A stretch of 19,850 bases of DNA from JAJOKK01 sp965370555 (lineage in GTDB: Bacteria > Bipolaricaulota > Bipolaricaulia > UBA7950 > UBA9294). The translations under genes and the position numbers were made by a program. Location of the stretch: contig CBDUVB010000030.1 of assembly GCA_965370555.1 (NCBI GenBank), forward strand, positions 1 through 19,850. Direction: 5' to 3'. Below are positions 6,970 through 13,986 of the stretch, one piece after another (positions within the stretch are counted from its first letter, which is position 1; each line of letters starts with the position of its first letter). Below the pieces are notes generated by a model. That model searched no databases and was not told the DNA's origin. It saw only the letters and a program-made list of their open reading frames with translations.

Positions 6970-7055
6970 TTTTGACCTTCAGGTCAAAATGAAATTGGCG
7001 GAATACCCCGTAGTCTTGCTACGGGGATAGTCAATTTCAAGGGATTTCTTTATTC
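6970..7055. repeat. Hairpin cluster, unit 2, containing a 47-bp exact repeat
   Basis: A perfect 9-bp inverted repeat (TTTTGACCT/AGGTCAAAA, 6970-6989) is followed by a perfect 8-bp hairpin CCCCGTAG-TCTTG-CTACGGGG (7006-7026). Bases 7009-7055 recur exactly in reverse complement at 19804-19850. The loop TCTTG resembles the ATCTTG loop of unit 1 although the stems differ, as if stems evolved by paired changes. The unit abuts the 5' end of a headless coding region. Confidence 0.8.
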
Positions 7056-7056
7056 G

Positions 7057-7455
7057 CTCACGATAACCGGCGTTGCAGCGGCGGAGACGAGTGTCGTCTC
7101 CCACTACGATCTCCGTCAACCGACGGAGGCGGACTTTGCGTTTGGGTACATCGAAGAGAATGGGGCACTGACCCTGAGCGCGGCGAGCAACATTCCGTGG
7201 GCCGTCAAGGTGCACGCTCTAGAACCCAATATGGGAAGGAGTGACGACGGGACCTACGTGAAACCCCTCTCCGATTTCTCCCTTCGCGCCAACGGAGGCT
7301 CCTACTTCTCCATCACCATCTTCGATCAGACACTGGCGATGGGCGGGGTCGGCGTTCATCCCCTCCTCATCGACTACAAGGTGAAGACAGAAAAAGATTC
7401 CTACAAACAGGGTGAGTATAGCCTCACACTGATCTACACAATCACCGGGGAATAG
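7057..7455 (+). pseudogene. 5'-truncated secreted beta-rich protein of unknown function
   Basis: The frame ending TAG at 7455 is open upstream through the 47-bp repeat to a TGA near 6972, but contains no ATG, GTG or TTG before GTG at 7210. Between 7057 and 7210 the translation still looks like real protein (TGVAAAETSVVSHYDLRQP..., FAFGYIEENGALTLSAASN). GVAAAET resembles the end of a signal peptide and its cleavage site. The C-terminal half (PWAVKVHALEP, FSLRANGGSYFSITIF, GEYSLTLIYTITGE) alternates like a secreted beta-sandwich. I infer that the signal-peptide region was lost or replaced by the repeat element. A shorter product from GTG 7210 (81 residues, no good Shine-Dalgarno) is possible but would lack an export signal. 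Confidence 0.5.
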
Positions 7456-7549
7456 AACCGCCCTACTACCTCATGCTTGCTTGACAAAACATTTCTGGCT
7501 CTTCGTCGTTTCTAGTGGGTAGTGATCTCTTAACGGCAAATGATAAAAC

Positions 7550-7742
7550 ACTGTCCTCTCGCCCGCTCGTTCTCACTCGCTCAAGACGCCAAGATCGCCA
7601 AGAACTGCCCTTTCTTCTTGTCCTTCTCTCAATTAGTGCTTCCCTTCGCGTTCTCTGCGTCTCTGCGAGAGAATGCTTTTGCTCTCTAATGACTAGTCAC
7701 TCATTACGTATCACCGTTTCACGTCTTTGCGAGAGGCACTCT
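7550..7742. repeat. Dispersed repeat copies in a 370-bp gene-free spacer
   Basis: The spacer 7456-7825 has no credible gene. It holds a left arm near 7590-7610 (AAGACGCCAAGATCGCCAAG), a matching right arm near 7650-7675 (TTCGCGTTCTCTGCGTCTCTGCGAGAGA), and CGTCTTTGCGAGAGGCAC at about 7722-7740, the reverse complement of 5892-5909. I saw no promoter or terminator of note. Confidence 0.55.
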
Positions 7743-7825
7743 GTTACGTACTATATTTTCAGTTACCCACTCGAAACGGCAAGGAACCGCATTTCTCTAC
7801 CAGATCTCGTCGGCTTTCTCCTTCC

Positions 7826-8194
7826 TTACTCTCCGAGAGTGACGAGCTCCGCGATCGCCTCAACCACCTTATCCCCGATCCCATTCACCCCCTTAAGTTG
7901 ATCGAGGGTCTGAAACGGTCCGTGTTCCTCGCGGTAGGCGATGATCCTTGCTGCCAGCACCCCACCGATTCCTGGGAGTATAACGAGCTCGTCCACGGTC
8001 GCGGTATTCAGGTCAACCTTCTCCGGGGTGTCGAGAAAGGTGGGGATGAGGACACGCACTCCGGTGAGATTGATCGGCTCGATAGATGGAGTGCGGGAGG
8101 GGATCAAAGGGAGAAGGAGGGCGAGGCCGCTCGCCACGAGCCCGACAGCGACGAGGATGATCAATCCCCGCTCCTGTGTTCGGGAGAGATTCAT
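7826..8194 (-). CDS. ComEA-like helix-hairpin-helix protein with N-terminal membrane anchor
   Basis: The protein has 122 residues. Residues 10-31 (GLIILVAVGLVASGLALLLPL) form a single membrane segment near the N-terminus. After a linker comes a ComEA/SLBB-type HhH domain: KVDLNTATVDELVILPGIGGVLAARIIAYR, then the second hairpin VNGIGDKVVEAIAELV. Such proteins bind DNA non-specifically on the outer face of the membrane during natural transformation. HhH proteins of this size also occur with no comEB/EC nearby, as here, so competence is an inference. The ATG at 8194 overlaps the TGA of the upstream gene by 4 nt (ATGA), so the two are translationally coupled. Confidence 0.85.
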   Translation of the reverse strand: MNLSRTQERGLIILVAVGLVASGLALLLPLIPSRTPSIEPINLTGVRVLIPTFLDTPEKVDLNTATVDELVILPGIGGVLAARIIAYREEHGPFQTLDQLKGVNGIGDKVVEAIAELVTLGE

Positions 8195-8706
8195 GCGAAG
8201 AGTTCCTTGATCGCTTCGATCCCTGCTTCTTCCCGCGCGATGCGCATCAGCTCGGGGAGGCGTTCGTAGCGCCGCCATCCGAACTTATCGGAATAGGCCT
8301 GGATGAATCGCTTCTTCAACCGCGCACGGAACTCCGGGTCCTCGTTGAGTGGTTCACGCTTCTCGCGAACGAGCCGTTCCAATTCCGGGATGTAGAGGTC
8401 AAACCTCGTCGAACGCTCCAGGAGTTCGAATGCCTGCTCGTTATCGACGCCGAGGAGATTCATCCCTTCCTCGAACAGCTCTCGTCGGGCGAGCTCGCCC
8501 TGCGCCGCTGCCTGCATCTTTCGCCTCTGTTCCCGACGGTAGGAGAGTTCCTTGTGTTTGAAGGGAAGGACTCTCCGCTCGCACCCACGCTCACACGGCG
8601 GGAAGCTCATCGGGTGTCGGGTGATTTTCCCGTGCCAGGCCAGACACTCCGGGCAGGTACTGTACGTGATGTTCGTGAAGTACTGGTAGTAGGTTCGGTG
8701 CAGCAT
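8191..8706 (-). CDS. Conserved-looking hypothetical protein with N-terminal Cys motif
   Basis: I do not recognise this 171-residue protein. It begins MLHRTYYQYFTNITYSTC and continues CPECLAWHGKI, with CERGCERR about 25 residues later. The CPEC plus CERGC spacing could bind zinc or form disulfides. The remainder is highly charged and helical (KELSYRREQRRKMQAAAQ..., LERLVREKREPLNEDPEFRARL). CPECLAWHGK vaguely recalls the C-terminal Cys/His motif of phage Mu F-like minor head proteins, but the rest does not resemble a capsid protein and no other phage gene is nearby. AAGGAG precedes two adjacent ATGs at 8709 and 8706; the second has the better 6-nt spacing. It is coupled to the ComEA-like gene. 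Confidence 0.75.
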   Translation of the reverse strand: MLHRTYYQYFTNITYSTCPECLAWHGKITRHPMSFPPCERGCERRVLPFKHKELSYRREQRRKMQAAAQGELARRELFEEGMNLLGVDNEQAFELLERSTRFDLYIPELERLVREKREPLNEDPEFRARLKKRFIQAYSDKFGWRRYERLPELMRIAREEAGIEAIKELFA

Positions 8707-8776
8707 CATCTTCTCCTTCACTCGTGAGAGTCTATGCTCAACAGGCCCAAACTGGCAAGTGTCCCGAACCGCTCTA

Positions 8777-8805
8777 TTGTGCCCTCTCTTTCTTCGCGCT
8801 ACAAT
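8777..8805 (+). promoter_or_regulatory. Predicted sigma-70 promoter of the GDT1-family gene
   Basis: TTGTGC (8777-8782), 17-bp spacer, TACAAT (8800-8805). It is followed by a short leader with AAAGGGGG and the ATG at 8832. Confidence 0.5.
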
Positions 8806-8831
8806 CCTCTTCACTCAAGAAAGGGGGAAAG

Positions 8832-9107
8832 ATGCTCAAGATCGCGCTCTCAACGTTTGTGCTCGTCTTCCTGGCGGAACTGGGGGATAAGACGCAGCTT
8901 GCTGTGTTCAACCTGGCGATCGAATCCCGCTCGCCGTGGGCGGTCTTCCTCGGAGCGGGGAGCGCACTCCTCCTCTCCACAGCGATCGCCGTCGGGCTGG
9001 GCACCATCGCCGTCCGCGTCATCCCTCCCGGATTCACCCGATTGCTCCACTACTTGGCTGGAGCCCTCTTCATCCTCGTCGGTGTGTGGACCATTTGGAA
9101 GGCATAG
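8832..9107 (+). CDS. TMEM165/GDT1 (UPF0016) family cation transporter, single-domain form
   Basis: The product is 91 residues with about three membrane helices. The family signature E-x-G-D-K-[TS] is present as AELGDKTQLA near residue 16. Full-length members carry two copies of this motif; this is a single-repeat form that would have to assemble as a dimer. The family moves Mn2+ or Ca2+ (with H+ exchange) across the membrane. The start is the ATG at 8832 preceded by AAAGGGGG; the frame is open further upstream but without family-like sequence. The gene ends 10 bp before the convergent surE, so the two 3' ends nearly touch. Confidence 0.9.
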   Translation: MLKIALSTFVLVFLAELGDKTQLAVFNLAIESRSPWAVFLGAGSALLLSTAIAVGLGTIAVRVIPPGFTRLLHYLAGALFILVGVWTIWKA

Positions 9108-9117
9108 TCGGCCGCGC

Positions 9118-9930
9118 CTAATCAGACCAGCTCCTCTCTTCCCAGGATTTCAGCTCTCTCAGAAGGGCGTGTTCGGTCATATCGAGGTGGATCGGGGTGA
9201 TGGAGATGAACCCGTTGGCGATCGCCCAGATGTCGGTCCCTTCCTCCTCCGCTGGAACCTCGGTCAGCGGATCGCCGGTGATCCAATAGTAGCTTCGCCC
9301 GCGTGGATCCTCCCCTGTCACCAGGTAGTTCTTGTAGGCAAGCCCACCCAGCCGGGTCACTCTCACCTCGGCAGGCCGACCAGGGGGGAGGTTGGGGATA
9401 TTCACGTTGAGGAGGATCCCCGGCGGGAGAGGGTTGCTTTCGAGGAGAAAGGTGGCGAGCCGCGCGGCAAAGCGAGCCGCGCGGGAGTAGTCCGGCGCCT
9501 CTGTCTCTTCCGTTCCGATATCGAGCGAGACGGCAATCGCTGGAATCCCTCCCCGTACACCTTCCATCGCTGCAGCGACGGTTCCCGAGTAGGTGATATC
9601 CTGCCCCGCATTGAGGCCAGCGTTGATCCCGGAGACAACGAGGTCGGGCCGCTCCTTGAGCAGGCCGAGGAGCGCGAGCGAGACGCAATCCGAGGGTGTA
9701 CCGCTCGTCATGTGCCCGACCGTCCCGTTGAGGAGACGGACCTGATCCACTCGCAGTGGTTTGTGAAAGGTCATCGTCCGGCTGGCCGCCGACCAGTTCC
9801 TGTCCGGTGCGTAGACCTCCACCCGTGCCACCCGGTCGAGCTCCTCCTTGAGGGCCATCAGCCCGCGTGCATTCACTCCATCGTCGTTCGTTACCAGGAT
9901 CACTCGATCTCCGATCAATCGATCTCTCAC
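9118..9930 (-). CDS. surE: 5'/3'-nucleotidase SurE
   Basis: The protein has 270 residues. It has ILVTNDDGVNARG (Asp16, Asp17 bind metal), APDRNWSAAS (Ser47), the family's TSGTPSDCV, SGINAGLNAGQDITYSGTVAAAMEG with Asn103, and a C-terminal ISITPIHLDMT. SurE removes phosphate from nucleoside monophosphates and is linked to stress survival. I use GTG at 9930, which follows GAGGAGGG at 5-6 nt spacing; a second GTG at 9903 (giving VILVTNDDG) is closer to the usual family N-terminus but has a weaker ribosome site. It lies 60 bp after rsmD on the same strand and is probably cotranscribed. Confidence 0.95.
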   Translation of the reverse strand: MRDRLIGDRVILVTNDDGVNARGLMALKEELDRVARVEVYAPDRNWSAASRTMTFHKPLRVDQVRLLNGTVGHMTSGTPSDCVSLALLGLLKERPDLVVSGINAGLNAGQDITYSGTVAAAMEGVRGGIPAIAVSLDIGTEETEAPDYSRAARFAARLATFLLESNPLPPGILLNVNIPNLPPGRPAEVRVTRLGGLAYKNYLVTGEDPRGRSYYWITGDPLTEVPAEEEGTDIWAIANGFISITPIHLDMTEHALLRELKSWEERSWSD

Positions 9931-9990
9931 CTATTCCCTCCTCAAGGATTTTCTGCATTCTATCTCCGATCATCCTTCTCGCCAACCGCC

Positions 9991-10548
9991 TCAATTCCCT
10001 GAGAGGCGATGGAAGAAGAGGGTGTTGTCCCCGTAGGTTCGCCGATCGATCTCTTGCAGCTCACCATAGGAACTGGCCAGTTCCATACCGGTACGCACCT
10101 CGCTGACGACTACCGCCCCTTCCGCGAGGAGGCGCCCCTCGCCCAGGAGATCCAGGGCAAGGTCGGCGAGTCCTTTCCCGTACGGAGGACCGACAAAGGC
10201 AAGATCGAATCTCCTCCCCCGTCGCTGTAAGCGGTCGATCCCTTCGGCAAAGTCGGCCTGCAATACCTGTCCCACGTCGAGAAATTCCAACAGATCCAGA
10301 TTGCGGCGCACAATCCCGCAGGCCCCAGGAGAGCGATCAACAAAGACCGCTTCGCGCGCCCCGCGCGAGAGGGCCTCCAACCCTACGCTCCCCGTCCCAC
10401 AGAAGAGGTCCAAGAAACGCGCCTCCGGCACGAGTTCGGCTAGGATATTGAACAGGGCGGTCCGGACGAAGTCCCGCATCGGTCGGATCCCCGTCTCCTC
10501 CCATGGAACGAGCCGCCTACTCCGTCTGCTTCCTCCGATGATCCGCAT
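9991..10548 (-). CDS. rsmD: 16S rRNA (guanine-N2)-methyltransferase RsmD, variant motif IV
   Basis: From ATG 10548 (after AAGGGAGGAG) the protein is 185 residues, normal for RsmD. It starts MRIIGGSRRSRRL, as the family does. It has IRPMRDFVRTALFNIL, then the SAM-binding motif FLDLFCGTGSVGLEALSRGA (44-63). It ends with RTYGDNTLFFH. RsmD methylates G966 of 16S rRNA using S-adenosylmethionine. The catalytic (D/N)PP(Y/F) motif reads GPPY (residues 120-123, in LAFVGPPYGKG): the acidic or amide residue expected to contact the guanine amine is glycine. A single A-to-G change in GAT would account for it. Activity may be reduced, or it may be a sequence error. Confidence 0.93.
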   Translation of the reverse strand: MRIIGGSRRSRRLVPWEETGIRPMRDFVRTALFNILAELVPEARFLDLFCGTGSVGLEALSRGAREAVFVDRSPGACGIVRRNLDLLEFLDVGQVLQADFAEGIDRLQRRGRRFDLAFVGPPYGKGLADLALDLLGEGRLLAEGAVVVSEVRTGMELASSYGELQEIDRRTYGDNTLFFHRLSGN

Positions 10549-10558
10549 CGCTCCTCCC

Positions 10559-10587
10559 TTGACTTTGAGAACCCCTCTCCCTATCAT
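10559..10587 (+). promoter_or_regulatory. Predicted sigma-70 promoter of the HAD/oxidoreductase operon
   Basis: TTGACT (10559-10564), 17-bp spacer, TATCAT (10582-10587), about 65 bp before the HAD hydrolase start. Confidence 0.5.
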
Positions 10588-10653
10588 TCGATTGACCGCA
10601 TGGCAAACGAATTAACCACATAGGATAAGCCACTAAAAGGAGCCCTTCAACCG

Positions 10654-11352
10654 ATGAGGCCACCGGGAATCACAACCGTCATCTTCGACCTCGATGGAAC
10701 GCTTTGCACTTACACGGTGAGCGTTGGGGAAGCGATCGTCGAATCGCTCCGCCGCACCGGCCAGCCAACAGATCTAGTAGGAGATCTATCAGACGCTGCA
10801 GTGCGCTATGACGAACTGTGGGATGCGGTGGAGTTAAACCGGGATTCAGCCCTCTTGATCAGGGAGGATATCTGGACCCGCCTCCTCGCTGATCATGATA
10901 TTGTCGATCCTTCCCTCGCTCATGATCTCGCCACCGCTTACACCCGGATCAGGGGACCATCACTCACCCTGTTCGATGACGCACGCGACCTCCTTATCAC
11001 GCTGAAGAAGCAATATCGCTTAGGACTCCTCACCAATGGCCCGACGAATATGCAGTGGCCAAAGATCGAGGATTTAGGGATCGCACCGCTATTTGATAAG
11101 ATCCTCGTCTCCGGAGACCTGGGAATCCACAAGCCTGACGCACAGGTATTCCATCAACTCCTTGCACAATTGGGTGCCACGCCTACGGAGGCGCTCTACG
11201 TCGGTAACTCCTACCCCATGGACGTTGTCGGCGCAAAGGAAGCAGGGCTGTGGTCCGCCTGGGTGACCCCTGATAATGAACCAGTACCCGATCACGTCGC
11301 GCCGGATATTCGGATGAAGGACCTGAGCACGTTGCGGGAGGTACTCCTGTGA
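10654..11352 (+). CDS. HAD-superfamily hydrolase, subfamily IA
   Basis: The protein has 232 residues. Motif I is VIFDLDGTLCTY (Asp12 nucleophile, Asp14 acid/base). A helical cap domain spans about residues 20-100. Motif II is GLLTNGP (Thr127). Motif III is Lys160-Pro161 in LGIHKPD. Motif IV is YVGNSYPMDVVGAKEAG (Asn185, Asp190). It is probably a phosphatase for a small phosphorylated metabolite; YjjG-like or phosphoglycolate phosphatase-like functions are possible but not decided. The ribosome site AAAGGAG is about 11 nt upstream of the ATG, a long gap. The stop overlaps the GTG of the following oxidoreductase by 4 nt (GTGA), so the pair is coupled. Confidence 0.9.
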   Translation: MRPPGITTVIFDLDGTLCTYTVSVGEAIVESLRRTGQPTDLVGDLSDAAVRYDELWDAVELNRDSALLIREDIWTRLLADHDIVDPSLAHDLATAYTRIRGPSLTLFDDARDLLITLKKQYRLGLLTNGPTNMQWPKIEDLGIAPLFDKILVSGDLGIHKPDAQVFHQLLAQLGATPTEALYVGNSYPMDVVGAKEAGLWSAWVTPDNEPVPDHVAPDIRMKDLSTLREVLL

Positions 11353-12680
11353 GGAAGGTCGACGTTGCCATACTCGGGGCGGGACCGGCAGGGCTCTTCG
11401 CCGCGAAGGAGCTTGCGCAGAGCGGTCTCGTGACGATCCTCATCGACCGCGGTAAGGAGCCGACCGAGCGTACGCACCTCTGTTTCGGTATCGGGGGTGC
11501 CGGTGCCTTCTCCGACGGGAAGCTCAATCTCACTCCCAAGATAGGTGGGGATCCAGGGAGCTTCGGACGTGGTGAAGCGGAGATTCAGGACTACATTGAT
11601 CTAGTGGACGCCACTTTCACCGACTTCGGTGCTCCGGAGAAGTACTCCGGCGAGAACGAAGCGGCCCTGATCGAGCTGAAGAAGGAGGCGAGCCGATTCG
11701 GGATCGAGTTCATCAGCGGAAGGCAGCGTCACATGGGGACCTCACACGTCCGGCAAATCATCGATCGCTTCTACCACCATCTCCTCGACGAGGGAATCCT
11801 CGTCTCTATCGAAAACAGGATCGAGCGTATCGAGAGAAAGGGAGAATCCTTCCTCCTCACCGGCACGGAAGATATCGAGGCGCGCTACCTAATCGTCGCC
11901 CCGGGGCGAGCCGGGGCCTACTGGCTGCGCGAGGAGGCAGGGCGATTGGGGATTAGGACCGAGTACGGTCCGATCGATGTCGGCGTGCGGGTCGAGTTTC
12001 CAGCGGAGATCTACGCACCTATCGAAACAGTGATGTACGACGCCAAGTTGCGGGTGCGCACTGCTACCTACGACGACATGGTACGCACCTTCTGCACCAA
12101 CCCCCACGGGTTCGTGGTGAAGGAGGCCTACGACGAATTCGCCTTTGTGAACGGCCACGCGGAGAACGAGGAGAAGACAGAGAACACCAACTTCGCGCTC
12201 CTCTCGCACATCGAACTGACCGATCCTGTGGAGGATACTACCGAGTACGGCCGGGCGATCGCCAAGCTGGCGACGACGATCGGCGGCGGACGCCCGATCA
12301 TCCAGCGGTTGAAGGACCTGAAGAACGGCCGCCGCTCCACCGCCGCTCGCCTGCGACGGGTGACGATCTCGCCCACCCTCACCGACGCCACTCCAGGCGA
12401 CATCTCCATGGCCCTCCCCGACCGAGTGGTGGTGAACCTCCTCGAAGGGCTCGATCAGCTCGACCACATCATTCCCGGCCTCACTGCGGACAACACCTTC
12501 CTCTACGCTCCGGAGATCAAATTCTACGATACCCGTTATCCGGTGAGCCCGTCGATGGAGACCGTGATCCCTGGGTTCTACGTCGCTGGTGACGCCTCTG
12601 GACACTGCCGTGGGATCGTCTACTCCGCTGTGAGCGGCCTGATCGCGGCTCAGGCTCTCCGGGTGGAGGCAGGGGCCTGA
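11349..12680 (+). CDS. FAD-dependent oxidoreductase, COG2509-like
   Basis: The protein is 443 residues. The N-terminal Rossmann motif is VAILGAGPAGLFAA (Gly10, Gly12, Gly15) with the acidic residue of strand 2 in LIDRGK (Asp33). HLCFGIGGAGAFSDGKLN (44-60) and the C-terminal FYVAGDASGHCRGIVYSAVSGLIAA are the FAD-contacting segments of the uncharacterised FAD-dependent dehydrogenase family COG2509. The substrate is unknown. CFGIGGAG and DASGHCRG contain cysteines that might be redox active (inference). The start is GTG, overlapping the end of the HAD gene, so expression is coupled. Size and ends agree with a complete gene. Confidence 0.9.
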   Translation: MRKVDVAILGAGPAGLFAAKELAQSGLVTILIDRGKEPTERTHLCFGIGGAGAFSDGKLNLTPKIGGDPGSFGRGEAEIQDYIDLVDATFTDFGAPEKYSGENEAALIELKKEASRFGIEFISGRQRHMGTSHVRQIIDRFYHHLLDEGILVSIENRIERIERKGESFLLTGTEDIEARYLIVAPGRAGAYWLREEAGRLGIRTEYGPIDVGVRVEFPAEIYAPIETVMYDAKLRVRTATYDDMVRTFCTNPHGFVVKEAYDEFAFVNGHAENEEKTENTNFALLSHIELTDPVEDTTEYGRAIAKLATTIGGGRPIIQRLKDLKNGRRSTAARLRRVTISPTLTDATPGDISMALPDRVVVNLLEGLDQLDHIIPGLTADNTFLYAPEIKFYDTRYPVSPSMETVIPGFYVAGDASGHCRGIVYSAVSGLIAAQALRVEAGA

Positions 12681-12696
12681 CATTGCACGCATCTCC

Positions 12697-13935
12697 ATGG
12701 TGAGAGAGAAACGCAAGCTGGGTTCAAAGCGAGCGTTCATACTCGCTCTTGTCGTGCTTCTTCTCCTACCTTCTCTCCTTGCCATCGCACAAGGGGAGGT
12801 TCACCTTCCGATCCCCCTGTTCAACCAGGCCTATGCAGACGCCTTTGATTACTGGGGGGGCTGCAAGATGGGGACAGGTGGCTGTCCCGACCTGATCGCC
12901 AAGACTGGGTGCCTAATCACCGCGTTCGCCATGGTCCTCGATTACTACGGGGTGGAACTATCGATCCCTGCAGCCTCCTCCTGTACAGGAAGGGCGCAAT
13001 CGGGAATGGATCCGGGAATCCTGAACGATTGGCTGAAAATACACGGTGGGTACGGCCGTTGCGGGCAGGATCCGGTCGGAAACTGCTGTTTGGAGTGGAC
13101 CCACCTCCCCCCGCAGATCTCTATCACGACCCACTCTAACCAATTCAGCAACGGAATCGACGCTCTTTCTCGCCAGAGGATCGATCAGGCCCTATCGGCA
13201 GGTTACCCAATCGTCTGCGGGGTGCACTGGGGAAGCCACTGCCACGGGTCGACCACGCAATCGGAGGACTGCCACTGGGTGGTGATTGCCGGAAGGAGCG
13301 GTGACACCTACACCATCATCGACCCTTATAATCAGGATTCGTCCGATCCCCACGGGATCGAGACGACCCTCGATCACGGGGTCTTCGGAAACTACACCAT
13401 CGACCGGTTCGTCGTAGTCACCGGAACCGTTCCCCCTACTAGGCTGCGTCTCGATATCTCGTTTGAACCTTCAGATGGGGTATTCCATCCCGGCGACAGA
13501 CAGACTCGCTTGCTTCAATTAAGCGGGAACGATGAAGGAGAATCCTACCTTCTCTACGTCCGTGCGATCGATCCCGATGGAAAGATCCGTTACGCCCACT
13601 ATCGGAGCGACACTCGATCGCCAGACGCTCCCCTCTCCTACACCTTCACGAAGCGCAGCCTCTACCCGGAGCCGTGCCGATTCGAGAGCGGCAAGTTTAC
13701 ATGGAATCGAACGCACCTTGACCATGCGAAGCCTGGGACCTGGACGTGGGAGGTATGGCTGGAGGACCCATCCCGACCCGGATTCCCCATCGCCTACGAC
13801 ATCGCCGCCTATACCATCGCTCAGGAGAGGGCGGAACCCGTCCCAAGCGGTTTCGCAGTACTCGTCGCGATCGGACTGACGCTCATCGTGACCGCGATCG
13901 TCTACACGGTCGTTCTGCTCCAAGAGGGACTGTAA
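12697..13935 (+). CDS. Secreted, membrane-anchored C39-like peptidase
   Basis: The protein is 412 residues. A basic N-terminus and hydrophobic stretch ending ...AIAQGE (residues 12-32) form a signal peptide. A C39-like papain-fold domain follows, with Cys72 in AKTGCLITAFAMVLDYYG, His193 in DCHWVVIAG and Asp209 in TIIDPYN as the likely triad. The domain is cysteine-rich (C56, C63, C95, C122, C130, C131 and more), fitting disulfides outside the cell. A second beta-rich domain spans about 245-370. A C-terminal membrane helix (about 383-406) is followed by LLQEGL. It may cleave peptides or peptidoglycan at the cell surface. No Shine-Dalgarno precedes the ATG at 12697, only 16 bp after the oxidoreductase stop, so it may rely on coupling. 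Confidence 0.85.
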   Translation: MVREKRKLGSKRAFILALVVLLLLPSLLAIAQGEVHLPIPLFNQAYADAFDYWGGCKMGTGGCPDLIAKTGCLITAFAMVLDYYGVELSIPAASSCTGRAQSGMDPGILNDWLKIHGGYGRCGQDPVGNCCLEWTHLPPQISITTHSNQFSNGIDALSRQRIDQALSAGYPIVCGVHWGSHCHGSTTQSEDCHWVVIAGRSGDTYTIIDPYNQDSSDPHGIETTLDHGVFGNYTIDRFVVVTGTVPPTRLRLDISFEPSDGVFHPGDRQTRLLQLSGNDEGESYLLYVRAIDPDGKIRYAHYRSDTRSPDAPLSYTFTKRSLYPEPCRFESGKFTWNRTHLDHAKPGTWTWEVWLEDPSRPGFPIAYDIAAYTIAQERAEPVPSGFAVLVAIGLTLIVTAIVYTVVLLQEGL

Positions 13936-13986
13936 GAACGCCAGCACGTGTTGGGGGGAGCTTGTTTAAGGTACACGCCTGAAATA

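Noticed and set aside
6970..7030. Possible CRISPR or tandem array
   Set aside because: The hairpin units are only two, differ in sequence and lack regular spacers; no cas gene is present.
8191..8706. Phage minor head (Mu F-like) protein and a prophage remnant
   Set aside because: Only the CPECLAWHGK motif recalls that family; size, remaining sequence and neighbours do not support a phage origin.
8734..10002. 422-residue plus-strand ORF
   Set aside because: It overlaps the GDT1 gene in another frame and runs antisense through surE; composition is Arg/Pro/Ser-rich as expected for a shadow frame.
11889..12785. 298-residue minus-strand ORF
   Set aside because: Antisense to the FAD-dependent oxidoreductase; no recognisable domain and typical shadow composition.
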